Shown: positions 57,425-64,000 of the stretch, in pieces | Layout: each line of letters begins with the position of its first letter | Position numbering within the stretch: the first letter of the stretch is position 1 | Source of the DNA: Enterobacter cancerogenus | GTDB lineage: Bacteria > Pseudomonadota > Gammaproteobacteria > Enterobacterales > Enterobacteriaceae | Direction of reading: 5' to 3' | NCBI RefSeq assembly: GCF_019047785.1 | Contig: NZ_CP077290.1 | Location: forward strand, 4,092,001 to 4,156,000 | DNA length: 64,000 nt | Notes under the pieces: generated by a model | What the model was told of the DNA's origin: nothing | Seen by the model: only the letters and a program-made list of their open reading frames with translations | Databases searched by the model: none | Made by a program: the position numbers and the translations under genes

Positions 57425-58342
57425 TTAGATATAGAGTGAGCTTTCACCGAGCGGGCGCGTTTTGAAACGACGGTGCATCCACAGGTATTGCTCAGGCGCA
57501 CGCATGATCTCTGTCTCGATGATTTTGTTGATGAACGCAGCGGCTTCGCACTCGTTTTCAGGGTAGTTCGCCATTTCCGGAGAGATATGCAGGCGATAGC
57601 CTGACTTATCCGCTTTTCTCACCATCGTTACCGTCAACATGGCGGCGCTGGAGAGGCGTGAAATCACAAAGGTGCCGTTGGTCGTCGCGACGTCTTTAAC
57701 CGCGAAGAAAGGTGCAAAGCTACTGCCTTTACGCCCGTAATCCTGATCGGGCGCGAACCAGACGGCTTCGCCTTTTTTCAGCGCGCTGACCATGCCACGC
57801 AGGTTGTTGCGGCTGATCATCGCCTTATTGGAACGCATACGCCCCCGCGTCTGCACCCATTCCATCAGGGCGCTGTTGTGCGGACGATAGGTTGCCATCA
57901 TCGGCTGACAAAGACCCATGACGCGACCACCCAGCTCCAGCGACATAAAATGAACGCCAACGACCATAACGCCACGGTTTTGCAACTGCGCGCGTTTCAG
58001 GTTTTCAAGACCCTCAACGTCAAACCATTTACGGACGCGTTCATCAGGCCAGAACCAGGCCATGCCGGTTTCAAGCAATGCCATGCCGATGGATTTGAAG
58101 TTTTCAGCAATCAGCTTTTCATGCTCTTGCGCATTGTATTGCGGAAAGCAAAGCTCGAGGTTTTTACGGGCAATAGATTCACGGCGTTTAAGAAAATGGC
58201 GCGATGCGCTTCCGAGTTTTGAGCCCAGGAAACGAATGACGGGATAAGGGAGCTGAACCAGCAGCCAAAGAACGCCAAGGCCAAACCATGTAAACCAGTA
58301 ACGCGGGTGCAAAAACGCGCGTTTGAAATTGGATTGAGACAA
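57425..58342 (-). CDS. lpxP: Lipid A palmitoleoyl (cold-induced) acyltransferase LpxP
   Basis: Adds palmitoleate to Kdo2-lipid IV-A at low temperature in place of LpxL. The 305 residues have an N-terminal membrane helix (WFGLGVLWLLVQLPYPVI) and the family H-x4-E catalytic dyad in VGVHFMSLELGG near 128-139. Similarity to E. coli LpxP begins at LSQSNFKRAFLHPRYW, which suggests a TTG start at 58342. The nearest upstream ATG (58402) would add 20 residues with no similarity. SSLYI C-terminus is identical to E. coli. Confidence 0.9.
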   Translation of the reverse strand: MSQSNFKRAFLHPRYWFTWFGLGVLWLLVQLPYPVIRFLGSKLGSASRHFLKRRESIARKNLELCFPQYNAQEHEKLIAENFKSIGMALLETGMAWFWPDERVRKWFDVEGLENLKRAQLQNRGVMVVGVHFMSLELGGRVMGLCQPMMATYRPHNSALMEWVQTRGRMRSNKAMISRNNLRGMVSALKKGEAVWFAPDQDYGRKGSSFAPFFAVKDVATTNGTFVISRLSSAAMLTVTMVRKADKSGYRLHISPEMANYPENECEAAAFINKIIETEIMRAPEQYLWMHRRFKTRPLGESSLYI

Positions 58343-58717
58343 AATAGTGGAACCTATGTAAAGCCTGTGAAAGTAGCGCCAATTCGCGATACCACGTGCC
58401 AATTAGACCGTAGAACTTGGGCAGGGTTGCAGGCTTTACCGAACTTTACGGCGTTGCCTGGCCAGTGCTGACGTTGGGTGGGCGGCATAATGTAGCACCG
58501 TTATACGCTATGTGCTATGAAACGTTTTTGATTAAAAAAGCGGCGCTTCGTGAGCCGATTGATTTCGCTGGCTTTTAATCACAAACGGAAACCATTTTAG
58601 CGCGTTATTTTCTATTACAGAATCTGATTTTTAACTTTCTGACGCATCTTCCGATCGCTAACGGGTGCTGATAAAGTCAGGATTATCCGCAAAAAATTTG
58701 ACCAGCAGGGGCGAAAG
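58343..58717. other. lpxP upstream region, boundary of accessory DNA
   Basis: 375 bp between the divergent starts of lpxP and the helix-turn-helix gene. No gene supported beyond the possible longer lpxP start. AT-rich towards 58640. A third copy of the argW-end repeat was looked for here and not found. Confidence 0.4.
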
Positions 58718-59398
58718 GTGAGCGTGCGCATCGACTATCAAATCGAAAAATACAGCTTTTCAGAAGCGAATGAACCGCCTCGCCTGAAACAACAATGGTC
58801 AGATGTCCTTAACGAGTGTCAGGCGAACAGGCTGGGCGCAGAAGAGCGATTACGTTTTGCCCTCCTGAATGTCGATTATGTCACCAGCTTTGAGCTTCCT
58901 TTTCGCCTGCTGCTTATCCGCACGCCGCAGCTGATTGCCGCCGTGCGAAATGAACTGCAGGTGAATCAGAAGAACGTCACTTTCAACGGCAAACGATTCG
59001 GCTGTGTCTGGAGCATCAAAAGCGATCTCGCCACCATACCCGATGAATTTCAGTATCACCTGACCACCCGCATCCGACGAATCGACGCAACGGGCAGCAC
59101 GGAGGCGGCCTACCGGCATATTGCTCAGCAGGTCAAACTGCCGCGTGAACGGCTTAAGCTGGCGCTGGAGAGCGGGCTTGAAGTCACCGCTCTGGACGGG
59201 CTTTTCTGGTTCGGCATTCAGCGGATTGCCGCTGACATTCAGAGACTAAGGAAAGCAGGGATGAGGATAGTCACATCAGAAAGGGACGTTTTCGATACGC
59301 TCACCGGCACAACGCGACGCATTCCTGTGTACCAGGCGGTGATGATCGGAGGCGAATCGGAAGTGTCCCCTGCAGGAATACATAACGCCCAGAACTAG
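58718..59398 (+). CDS. Unrecognised protein with possible C-terminal helix-turn-helix
   Basis: A 226-residue protein starting with GTG at 58718 behind AGGGGCGAAAG. No signal peptide or membrane helix. The part near residues 155-215 (VTALDGLFWFGIQRIAADIQRLRKAG, then a beta-wing-like VTSERDVF...RRIPVYQAV) resembles the small phage-type helix-turn-helix domain HTH_39. The N-terminal half I do not recognise. The last 13 codons run through the 19-bp argW-end repeat (59361-59379), so its original C-terminus may have been replaced by an integration event. Not part of the E. coli core order. Confidence 0.55.
   Translation: MSVRIDYQIEKYSFSEANEPPRLKQQWSDVLNECQANRLGAEERLRFALLNVDYVTSFELPFRLLLIRTPQLIAAVRNELQVNQKNVTFNGKRFGCVWSIKSDLATIPDEFQYHLTTRIRRIDATGSTEAAYRHIAQQVKLPRERLKLALESGLEVTALDGLFWFGIQRIAADIQRLRKAGMRIVTSERDVFDTLTGTTRRIPVYQAVMIGGESEVSPAGIHNAQN
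59361..59379. repeat. Attachment-site repeat, distal copy
   Basis: AAGTGTCCCCTGCAGGAAT, identical to the 3' end of argW plus three flanking bases. It lies within the 3' end of the helix-turn-helix gene. Confidence 0.85.
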
Positions 59399-59681
59399 CC
59401 AGCCTAAAAAGATATTAACTTGTTAGAGCTTTGCGAGGGCTAACATGAGGGAATTTTACGTAATAAAAACCTGCAGCAAGTGACAGTATGAAATCATCGA
59501 CCTCATCATCAATCCCAAACCACAAACTTTGTTGTGCGATGCCGAAATGTGGCGCGTAAATATCAAGTTGTCTTAAAACTCATAAGGCTATTTTTTGAGT
59601 CACCCTTTCGAGGGGGATTTCATTGTCTCAAAACCGTGCGTTTTTGAGAAAGTTGAGTTGGTTGATTTCTACACATTCCAC
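59399..59681. other. Non-coding part of the argW element
   Basis: AT-rich sequence before phd, no gene supported. The right part holds the phd promoter. Confidence 0.4.
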
Positions 59682-59702
59682 ATGTACATTTGAGATGTAC
59701 AT
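59682..59702 (+). promoter_or_regulatory. Phd-type operator: two ATGTACAT palindromes
   Basis: Two identical 8-bp palindromes at 59682-59689 and 59695-59702, centre distance 13 bp, directly before the phd ribosome-binding site AGGGGGCAAT. Phage P1 phd-doc has two GTGTACAC palindromes with the same 13-bp spacing, bound by Phd dimers. Confidence 0.75.
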
Positions 59703-59715
59703 ATCAGGGGGCAAT

Positions 59716-59937
59716 ATGATTACCTATACATCAACGCAGGCCAGAGCCAATATCTCAGCGGTTTTAGAAAGTGCTACCAGCGGAGAGCCGGTAGAGATTA
59801 CACGGCGGGATGGTTCGGCGGCTGTCGTTATCAGCAAGGCTGAGTTTGAGGCATATCAGGCAGCGAAGCTGGATGATGAGTTTGATTTCATCATGCAACG
59901 GCATGGCAGAACCATCAAGGCGCTAACTGACCGATGA
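59716..59937 (+). CDS. phd: Antitoxin of the Phd/YefM family
   Basis: A 73-residue antitoxin: N-terminal DNA-binding fold TYTSTQARANISAVLESATSGEPVEIT...AVVISKAEFEAY and a C-terminal helical tail (LDDEFDFIMQRHGRTIKALTDR) that should bind and block the toxin. I use ATG 59716 behind AGGGGG. Its stop overlaps the doc start by 4 bp (ATGA), the usual coupling of such pairs. Represses its own promoter in the family. Confidence 0.9.
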   Translation: MITYTSTQARANISAVLESATSGEPVEITRRDGSAAVVISKAEFEAYQAAKLDDEFDFIMQRHGRTIKALTDR

Positions 59938-60314
59938 AATGGATTAGCGCCCAGGAGGTTATTGCATTTCATGACCGTATATTGCGTTATCTTCCCGGCG
60001 TAGCCGGTATGCCTGATGCCGGCAAAGCCGACGCCATTATCTACCGTGTCCAGAACCGCGCCCATTACGAAGGCGTAAATAACATTTTCGAACTGGCTGC
60101 AACGTATTGGGTTGCCATTGCTCGTGGACACATTTTTAACGACGGGAACAAGCGTACATCGTTCTTTGTCACAATGGCGTTTTTGCGCCGCAACGGTGTG
60201 CTGGTCTTAGACGAAGGAACAGAACTGGAAGAATTAACCGTTCAGGCCGCAACCGGTGAAAAAACAGTAGAGCAACTGTCAGCTATTTTGCGCACCCTGG
60301 CGATCCAATCCTAA
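59934..60314 (+). CDS. doc: Doc-type Fic toxin
   Basis: A 126-residue Doc toxin, same length as phage P1 Doc. The Fic motif is HIFNDGNKR at residues 66-74 (catalytic His66, Asp70, Lys73), and the N-terminal EVIAFHDRIL and AGMPDAGKADAIIYRVQ match Doc. Doc proteins phosphorylate EF-Tu and stop translation; they are blocked by the Phd tail. No frameshift or motif loss is visible, so the module looks active although the surrounding element is decayed. Confidence 0.9.
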   Translation: MKWISAQEVIAFHDRILRYLPGVAGMPDAGKADAIIYRVQNRAHYEGVNNIFELAATYWVAIARGHIFNDGNKRTSFFVTMAFLRRNGVLVLDEGTELEELTVQAATGEKTVEQLSAILRTLAIQS

Positions 60315-60388
60315 CTTATCCTCTTTGCTTTAGCTGGCGGCGCACCGCATCCAGCGTCTCCCCTCCTGCAGGTTACTGTGCTGTATTA

Positions 60389-60601
60389 CTACATGCTGTT
60401 TGTCTCCCCACACCAGCCGGAAACGCGCTCATCAGATGATGTGCCCAGCTCTTTACGGGCGATGAGGTTGAGAAATCCGCAGCCTTTGACGCCGCAGGTG
60501 CAGATATACCTCCCAGCATTAGCGCCGGTAATACTAACCGGGAATTTACGCTTACCGCAGAGGGGGCATTCATGCTCTTTACTGGATGATTCGCGTGAGA
60601 T
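60389..60601 (-). pseudogene. P4-type primase zinc-ribbon fragment
   Basis: On the minus strand a frame without start codon encodes KEHECPLCGKRKFPVS, then YICTCGVKGCGFLNLIARKEL. This is the CxxC-x(n)-CxCG zinc ribbon followed by a GxGFL-L stretch found at the N-terminus of P4-like phage primases (Prim_Zn_Ribbon). It stops at 60389, so only the zinc finger remains. Confidence 0.6.
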
Positions 60602-60623
60602 TTAAAACCCCGGGCAAGCGGCA

Positions 60624-61274
60624 TTAAAAATCATCATCCATCGAATGGCGCCATGCTTCTTCGGGATCGTCGAATTTGCTCAGGTGGGCTGCAACCCGTG
60701 AATCATAGTGAGAGCTAGCCTCAGCTTCAGCCTTAGTTTTGCGCCTTGCTAAATCGTGAACGGAACGAAGCAAATCGATAGCCTGGCTTGATAGGGGCAC
60801 AAGGTGAGGGCGACGTGCTTTCATGCGTTCGGCGGGAATCTCCCATAAGGCGTTATCGAAATCTATCTCCCGGCATTTGCCTTTACGCAGTTCGCCGGGG
60901 CGAAGCCTTGTGAACATCAGCAGACGGACGGCGAAGTTAACCATGATATTTCCGGAGGTCGTCTCCAGCGCTGTCAGGAATGCAGGCAGCTCCGATGCAT
61001 CACGAGAGGCATAGTGTCCGCGCTGGAAACGTTGCTTAGCCGCGGCGAGGTCACGTGCAGGGTTATATTTGGCTCGACCAGTGACGTTAGCGTATGCGTA
61101 AACCTCTCCGCAGCGGCGGCGTACTTTAGTGGCGAGTTCGTTGGCGCCGTGATCCGCTATCTTGCGTTGCAACCCGAACAGTTCCAGCAGCTCAATCTCG
61201 CCTATGGGACGCTTAGGGGCATGTATCCCTCCGGAAGTTCTAACGGCGAGAGGGTACTTTAAAGGGACACTTTA
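60624..61274 (-). pseudogene. Truncated P4-type tyrosine integrase
   Basis: The open frame runs from 61274 (no ATG or other good start; TTG at 61172 possible) to 60624. The visible part has the core-binding domain (ELLELFGLQRKIADHGANE, CGEVYAYANVTGRAKYNPARDLA), the first catalytic Arg in MFTRLRPGELRKG and the Lys hairpin MKARRPHLVPLSSQAIDLL. The H-x-x-R and Tyr parts of the active site are missing; instead it ends in an unrelated acidic tail (FDDPEEAWRHSMDDDF). N-terminal arm also lost. Inactive remnant. Confidence 0.8.
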
Positions 61275-61385
61275 GGTTGTGTTTATGGGTGCTATCCGTT
61301 GGAGGTTGTTGGAAATGAATTATGGCTCAAAGCCTTGCAGTAAGCGGGATGCGTGGTTTTTGTTGGGGTGGGTTGAAAATGGGCA
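61275..61385. other. Remnant between integrase fragment and argW
   Basis: 111 bp in which the integrase N-terminal domain would be expected. Stop codons interrupt the frame and no start is present. Confidence 0.4.
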
Positions 61386-61404
61386 AAGTGTCCCCTGCAG
61401 GAAT
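61386..61404. repeat. Attachment-site repeat, argW copy
   Basis: AAGTGTCCCCTGCAGGAAT covering the last 16 nt of argW and three bases beyond. Identical to 59361-59379. Confidence 0.85.
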
Positions 61405-61460
61405 CGAACCTGCAACTAGCCCTTAGGAGGGGCTCGTTATATCCATTTAACTAAGGGGAC
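61389..61460 (-). tRNA. argW: tRNA-Arg (anticodon CCU), CCA not encoded
   Basis: 72 nt to the discriminator base. Acceptor GTCCCCT pairs with AGGGGAC, anticodon loop CTCCTAA (CCU), T-arm TGCAGGTTCGATTCCTGCA. After the discriminator A the genome reads CTT instead of CCA, unlike the other seven tRNA genes of kind seen in this window, all with encoded CCA. The change coincides with the element junction. CCA would have to be added by the CCA-adding enzyme. Confidence 0.95.
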
Positions 61461-61535
61461 GAGGCGGCACGAGTATAACGTTATTTACACTTTGCGTTAA
61501 GCGCATTGCCGCCTGACTGCTTAAAGAGTCGCCAC

Positions 61536-62465
61536 TCAGGCCGGTTTTTTTGCCGATTTGTCCTTATTTTCCTGCGCCTTGCGCTCAGCTTTGCGTTTGT
61601 TGGACATGTCGTTACGGATCTGCGCATGGCTTAGCAGGGCAAAGATAAAGGTGCCGCCACAGATGTTTCCGGCAAGGGTAGGGAGCGCAAACGGCCAGAA
61701 GAACTCGGTCCAGTGCAGGGTGCCATTGAACACCAGATAAAGGATTTCCACAGTACCGACCACGATATGCGTGGTGTCCGCCAGCGCGATAAGCCATGTC
61801 ATCAGAATGATTACCACAATTTTAGCGCTGCCTGCCGATGGGAACATCCAGACCATGGTCGCCACGATCCACCCGGAAATGATGGCATTCGAGAACATCT
61901 CTAACGGCGTGTTTTTCATAACGTCCATGCCGATTTCGACGAAGGCGTCGCGCGTGGGTTCATCGAAAATAGGCATATATTCGAATGCCCAGGCGGCGAT
62001 GCCGGTGCCGATGATATTACCCAGCAACACCACGCTCCACAGGCGCATCAGTAAACCGAAATTACTCAGGGTAGGGTTTTGCATCACCGGTAAAACGGCG
62101 GTGACGGTGTTCTCGGTAAACAGCTGCTGACGCGCCATAATCACGATGACAAAACCGAAGGTATAACCGAGGTTTTCGACTAAAAATCCGCCGGGCACGC
62201 CCTCGAGCTGAACGTGGAAAATCCCTTTAGCCAGCAGAGAAGCCCCCATCGACAGACCGGCTGCGATGGCTGACCAGAGCAGCGCCATGGCGTCGCGCTC
62301 CATCTCTTTTTCGCCGTCCTGACGAATATGCTCGTGGATCGCCATCGCGCGCGAGGGAAGGCGGTCCTCGTCAATCTCTATTTCCTCACCGCGATCTTTT
62401 TCCTCACTTTCAATCTCATGCTCCTCATGACTTTCGCCTATTTTTTCTTCACCAATGTCTTTCAT
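61536..62465 (-). CDS. yfdC: Formate/nitrite transporter-family inner membrane protein YfdC
   Basis: A 309-residue protein with an acidic N-terminal cytosolic extension (about 60 residues, HEIESEEKDRGEEIEIDEDRLPSRA region) and the six-helix FNT channel fold (SAIAAGLSMGASLLAKG near 72-88; TLAGNICGGTFIFALLSH near 265). Length and sequence equal E. coli YfdC, a proposed transporter with unknown substrate. ATG 62465 has AAGGAGCGGTT before it; an upstream in-frame start is unlikely. Confidence 0.93.
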   Translation of the reverse strand: MKDIGEEKIGESHEEHEIESEEKDRGEEIEIDEDRLPSRAMAIHEHIRQDGEKEMERDAMALLWSAIAAGLSMGASLLAKGIFHVQLEGVPGGFLVENLGYTFGFVIVIMARQQLFTENTVTAVLPVMQNPTLSNFGLLMRLWSVVLLGNIIGTGIAAWAFEYMPIFDEPTRDAFVEIGMDVMKNTPLEMFSNAIISGWIVATMVWMFPSAGSAKIVVIILMTWLIALADTTHIVVGTVEILYLVFNGTLHWTEFFWPFALPTLAGNICGGTFIFALLSHAQIRNDMSNKRKAERKAQENKDKSAKKPA

Positions 62466-62781
62466 AACCGCTCCTTGAGGAAAACCTTTTCTTTTAAGCG
62501 TAGCGGCATTTAACAAAAACCCCGTGGGGATGCTCTTAAATTGCCGGAAATGACAACAAAGGTGATACTCCTCCTGTAAAGACAGGATAAAATTGCCAGC
62601 GAAACGAATTGTGAAAGACAGGCTATGCTGAGATCAGAGTCACGCTAACGCCTGCCCGTACGTGTGCTCGTAGACATCGGGAAACGTGCTGTTACAATCA
62701 TTTGCACGTTTTCATGCGGAGCGCCACCTGCTCCGTTACGGATGGCAATCAACGATAGCCATATTGAACAGGGAGAAATTT
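62466..62781. promoter_or_regulatory. yfdC/mlaA divergent control region
   Basis: 316 bp between divergent genes; both promoters must be here. A frame extending mlaA upstream to 62686 has no family similarity. No operator recognised. Confidence 0.45.
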
Positions 62782-63534
62782 ATGAAACTTCGGCTGTCGG
62801 CGCTTGCGCTGGGCGCAACGATGCTTGTGGGCTGCGCCAGCTCTGGCGAGCAAACGGGACGCTCCGATCCTTTCGAAGGATTTAACCGCTCAATGTATAA
62901 CTTCAACTACAACGTGCTGGACCCGTACGTGGTTCGCCCTGTAGCGGTAGCATGGCGCGATTATGTTCCCCAACCTGCGCGTAACGGGCTCAGTAACTTC
63001 ACCAGCAACCTGGAAGAACCCGCGGTGATGGCGAACTACTTCCTGCAAGGGGATCCGTATCAGGGGATGGTGCATTTCACCCGTTTCTTCCTGAACACCC
63101 TGCTGGGGATGGGCGGCTTCATTGATGTGGCAGGCATGGCTAACCAGAAGCTGCAGCGTGAACAGCCGCACCGCTTCGGTAGCACGCTGGGTCACTATGG
63201 CGTAGGGTACGGCCCGTATGTCCATCTGCCATTCTATGGCAGCTTTACCGTGCGTGATGATGGCGGCGATATGGTGGATACGCTTTATCCGGTGCTGTCG
63301 TGGCTGACCTGGCCGCTGTCGATTGGTAAATGGACGATTGAAGGCGTCGAAACGCGTGCGCAGCTGCTGGATTCAGACGGATTGCTCCGTCAGTCCTCAG
63401 ACCCGTACATCATGGTGCGTGAGGCCTACTTCCAGAATCACGACTTTATTGCCAATGGCGGCAAGCTGAAGCCGGAAGACAATCCAAACGCGAAAGCCAT
63501 CGAGAACGAGCTAAAAGATATCGACTCGGAATAA
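62782..63534 (+). CDS. mlaA: Phospholipid-transport lipoprotein MlaA (VacJ)
   Basis: Outer-membrane lipoprotein of the Mla system that removes misplaced phospholipids from the outer leaflet, working with OmpC/F and MlaC. 250 residues; lipobox LVGC with Cys at about residue 18, then DPFEGFNRSMYNFNYNVLDPYVVRP near 35-58 and the amphipathic ring region GMGGFIDVAGMANQK. Start at ATG 62782 is preceded by AGGGAGAAATT. Followed by a strong terminator. Confidence 0.96.
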   Translation: MKLRLSALALGATMLVGCASSGEQTGRSDPFEGFNRSMYNFNYNVLDPYVVRPVAVAWRDYVPQPARNGLSNFTSNLEEPAVMANYFLQGDPYQGMVHFTRFFLNTLLGMGGFIDVAGMANQKLQREQPHRFGSTLGHYGVGYGPYVHLPFYGSFTVRDDGGDMVDTLYPVLSWLTWPLSIGKWTIEGVETRAQLLDSDGLLRQSSDPYIMVREAYFQNHDFIANGGKLKPEDNPNAKAIENELKDIDSE

Positions 63535-63536
63535 AT

Positions 63537-63566
63537 AAAAAAGGTGAGCAATGCTCACCTTTTTTT
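63537..63566. terminator. Bidirectional terminator between mlaA and fadL
   Basis: AAAAAGGTGAGC pairs with GCTCACCTTTTT around AAT, with long A and T runs on either side. Confidence 0.93.
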
Positions 63567-63579
63567 GATCTGCGCGCGA

Positions 63580-64000
63580 TTAGAACGCGTAGTTGAAGTT
63601 CATGCCGTACAGCCAGGCTTTACCTTCAGAAGAGAACTCATACGGGCCTTCCTGGAACGACACTTTCTGACCGTGCATATAAGAGACGCCCGCATCGATA
63701 GAGGCATCTTTGTTAAAGGCATAGGTCGCACCGGCGCTCAGCCAGAAGCGGTCCTGATCCGGGATGGAGATAGAGCGCTTATCCGCTGGTACCGGGCTGT
63801 CATCGAAGGCAATACCGGTACGGAATGTCCAGTTGTCATCCATATAGTAAGTGGTCCCCAGCGCGATACGGTACGCGTCACGGAAGCTTTCATCTTTATA
63901 GAAGAGGGTATCGCCGTTGCTGTTGGTGGCCTTAAGTTCCTGGAACTGGCTCCAGCTGGTGTAGGTCAGGCTATAGTGAACGGCCCACTGCGGTGCCACT
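63580..64000 (-). CDS. fadL: Long-chain fatty acid transporter FadL, C-terminal part (5' end outside window)
   Basis: The last about 139 codons of the outer-membrane fatty acid channel. Alternating beta-strand pattern ([53 protein letters not shown]) ending in an aromatic residue, NFNYAF, as required for beta-barrel assembly. Gene order fadL-mlaA-yfdC is as in E. coli. The start lies beyond the window. Confidence 0.95.
   Translation of the reverse strand, partial: VAPQWAVHYSLTYTSWSQFQELKATNSNGDTLFYKDESFRDAYRIALGTTYYMDDNWTFRTGIAFDDSPVPADKRSISIPDQDRFWLSAGATYAFNKDASIDAGVSYMHGQKVSFQEGPYEFSSEGKAWLYGMNFNYAF

Larger units (their letters stand above)
59361..61404. mobile_element. Decayed P4-like integrative element at argW
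   Basis: A 2.0-kb segment bounded by a perfect 19-bp direct repeat, one copy in the 3' end of tRNA-Arg argW (61386-61404) and the other at 59361-59379. Inside, from the tRNA outward: truncated integrase, primase zinc-ribbon fossil, and phd-doc. tRNA-adjacent integrase pointing away from the tRNA is the standard layout for P4-type islands. In E. coli K-12 the same tRNA holds prophage CPS-53. Most of the element (rest of primase, replication and capsid-related genes) is gone. Confidence 0.8.

Noticed and set aside
60356..60376. Third copy of the argW attachment repeat (TCTCCCCTCCTGCAGGTTACT)
   Set aside because: Only TCCCCT and CTGCAGG are shared, with an inserted CC and no further match. Too weak to be called an attachment site.

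Overview
The window is a stretch of enterobacterial core chromosome. Gene order follows the E. coli K-12 segment from tmcA/dapE to mlaA/fadL almost gene for gene, in reversed orientation. An indolepyruvate decarboxylase gene of the Enterobacter cloacae type (ipdC), the high GC content and REP-type palindromes between operons point to Enterobacter (cloacae complex) or a close relative such as Lelliottia or Leclercia. The species call is inference from remembered family sequences; no search was run.

Layout. 1-9.3 kb: tmcA (cut by the window edge), ypfH, then on the minus strand ypfN-dapE-yffB, the micro-gene ypfM, the RND pump gene acrD and the nitrate sensor gene narQ. 9.6-17 kb: nudK, ypfG, the talA-tktB pentose-phosphate pair and maeB. 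E. coli aegA is absent between narQ and nudK. 17-21.5 kb: hemF-amiA, ypeA-yfeZ-yfeY and the peroxidase gene yfeX. 21.7-32.2 kb: sulfur assimilation (cysPUWA-cysM, cysK, cysZ) interleaved with pdxK and the PTS operon ptsH-ptsI-crr. 32.4-38.1 kb: zipA, ligA, ypeB, yfeH/yfeR and a FlxA-like gene. 38.2-41.9 kb: tRNA operon valU-valX-valY-lysV with an unusual 155-bp tandem repeat behind lysV, then gltX, yfeD/yfeC and two tRNA-Ala genes. 42-52.9 kb: pdeA, nupC, mntH, ypeC, an aldo/keto reductase, ipdC, yfeO and glk. 52.9-58.4 kb: the YpdA/YpdB two-component system, alaC, ypdK and lpxP. 58.7-61.5 kb: accessory material at tRNA-Arg (argW), namely a decayed P4-like element with an integrase fragment, a primase zinc-ribbon fossil and an apparently intact phd-doc toxin-antitoxin pair, bounded by a 19-bp direct repeat. 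61.5-64 kb: yfdC, mlaA and the 3' part of fadL.

Functional links. CysPUWA imports sulfate and thiosulfate, CysZ imports sulfate, and CysK and CysM make cysteine; CysM uses thiosulfate. PtsH/PtsI/Crr and Glk provide two routes of glucose phosphorylation. TalA/TktB and MaeB are stationary-phase-type carbon metabolism isozymes. Several control sites can be read directly: Fur and MntR boxes before mntH, CRP sites before nupC and ptsH, a Cra site before glk, TyrR-like boxes before ipdC, and two 8-bp palindromes 13 bp apart before phd.

Most of the window is ordinary. The parts that deserve a second look are the lysV trailer repeats, the argW remnant (including an argW gene without encoded CCA), a frameshifted glk 3' end that reads through its own terminator, and a compact set of competing inverted repeats in the narQ leader. 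I found no CRISPR array, no complete prophage, no insertion sequence and no convincing wholly new multi-gene system.
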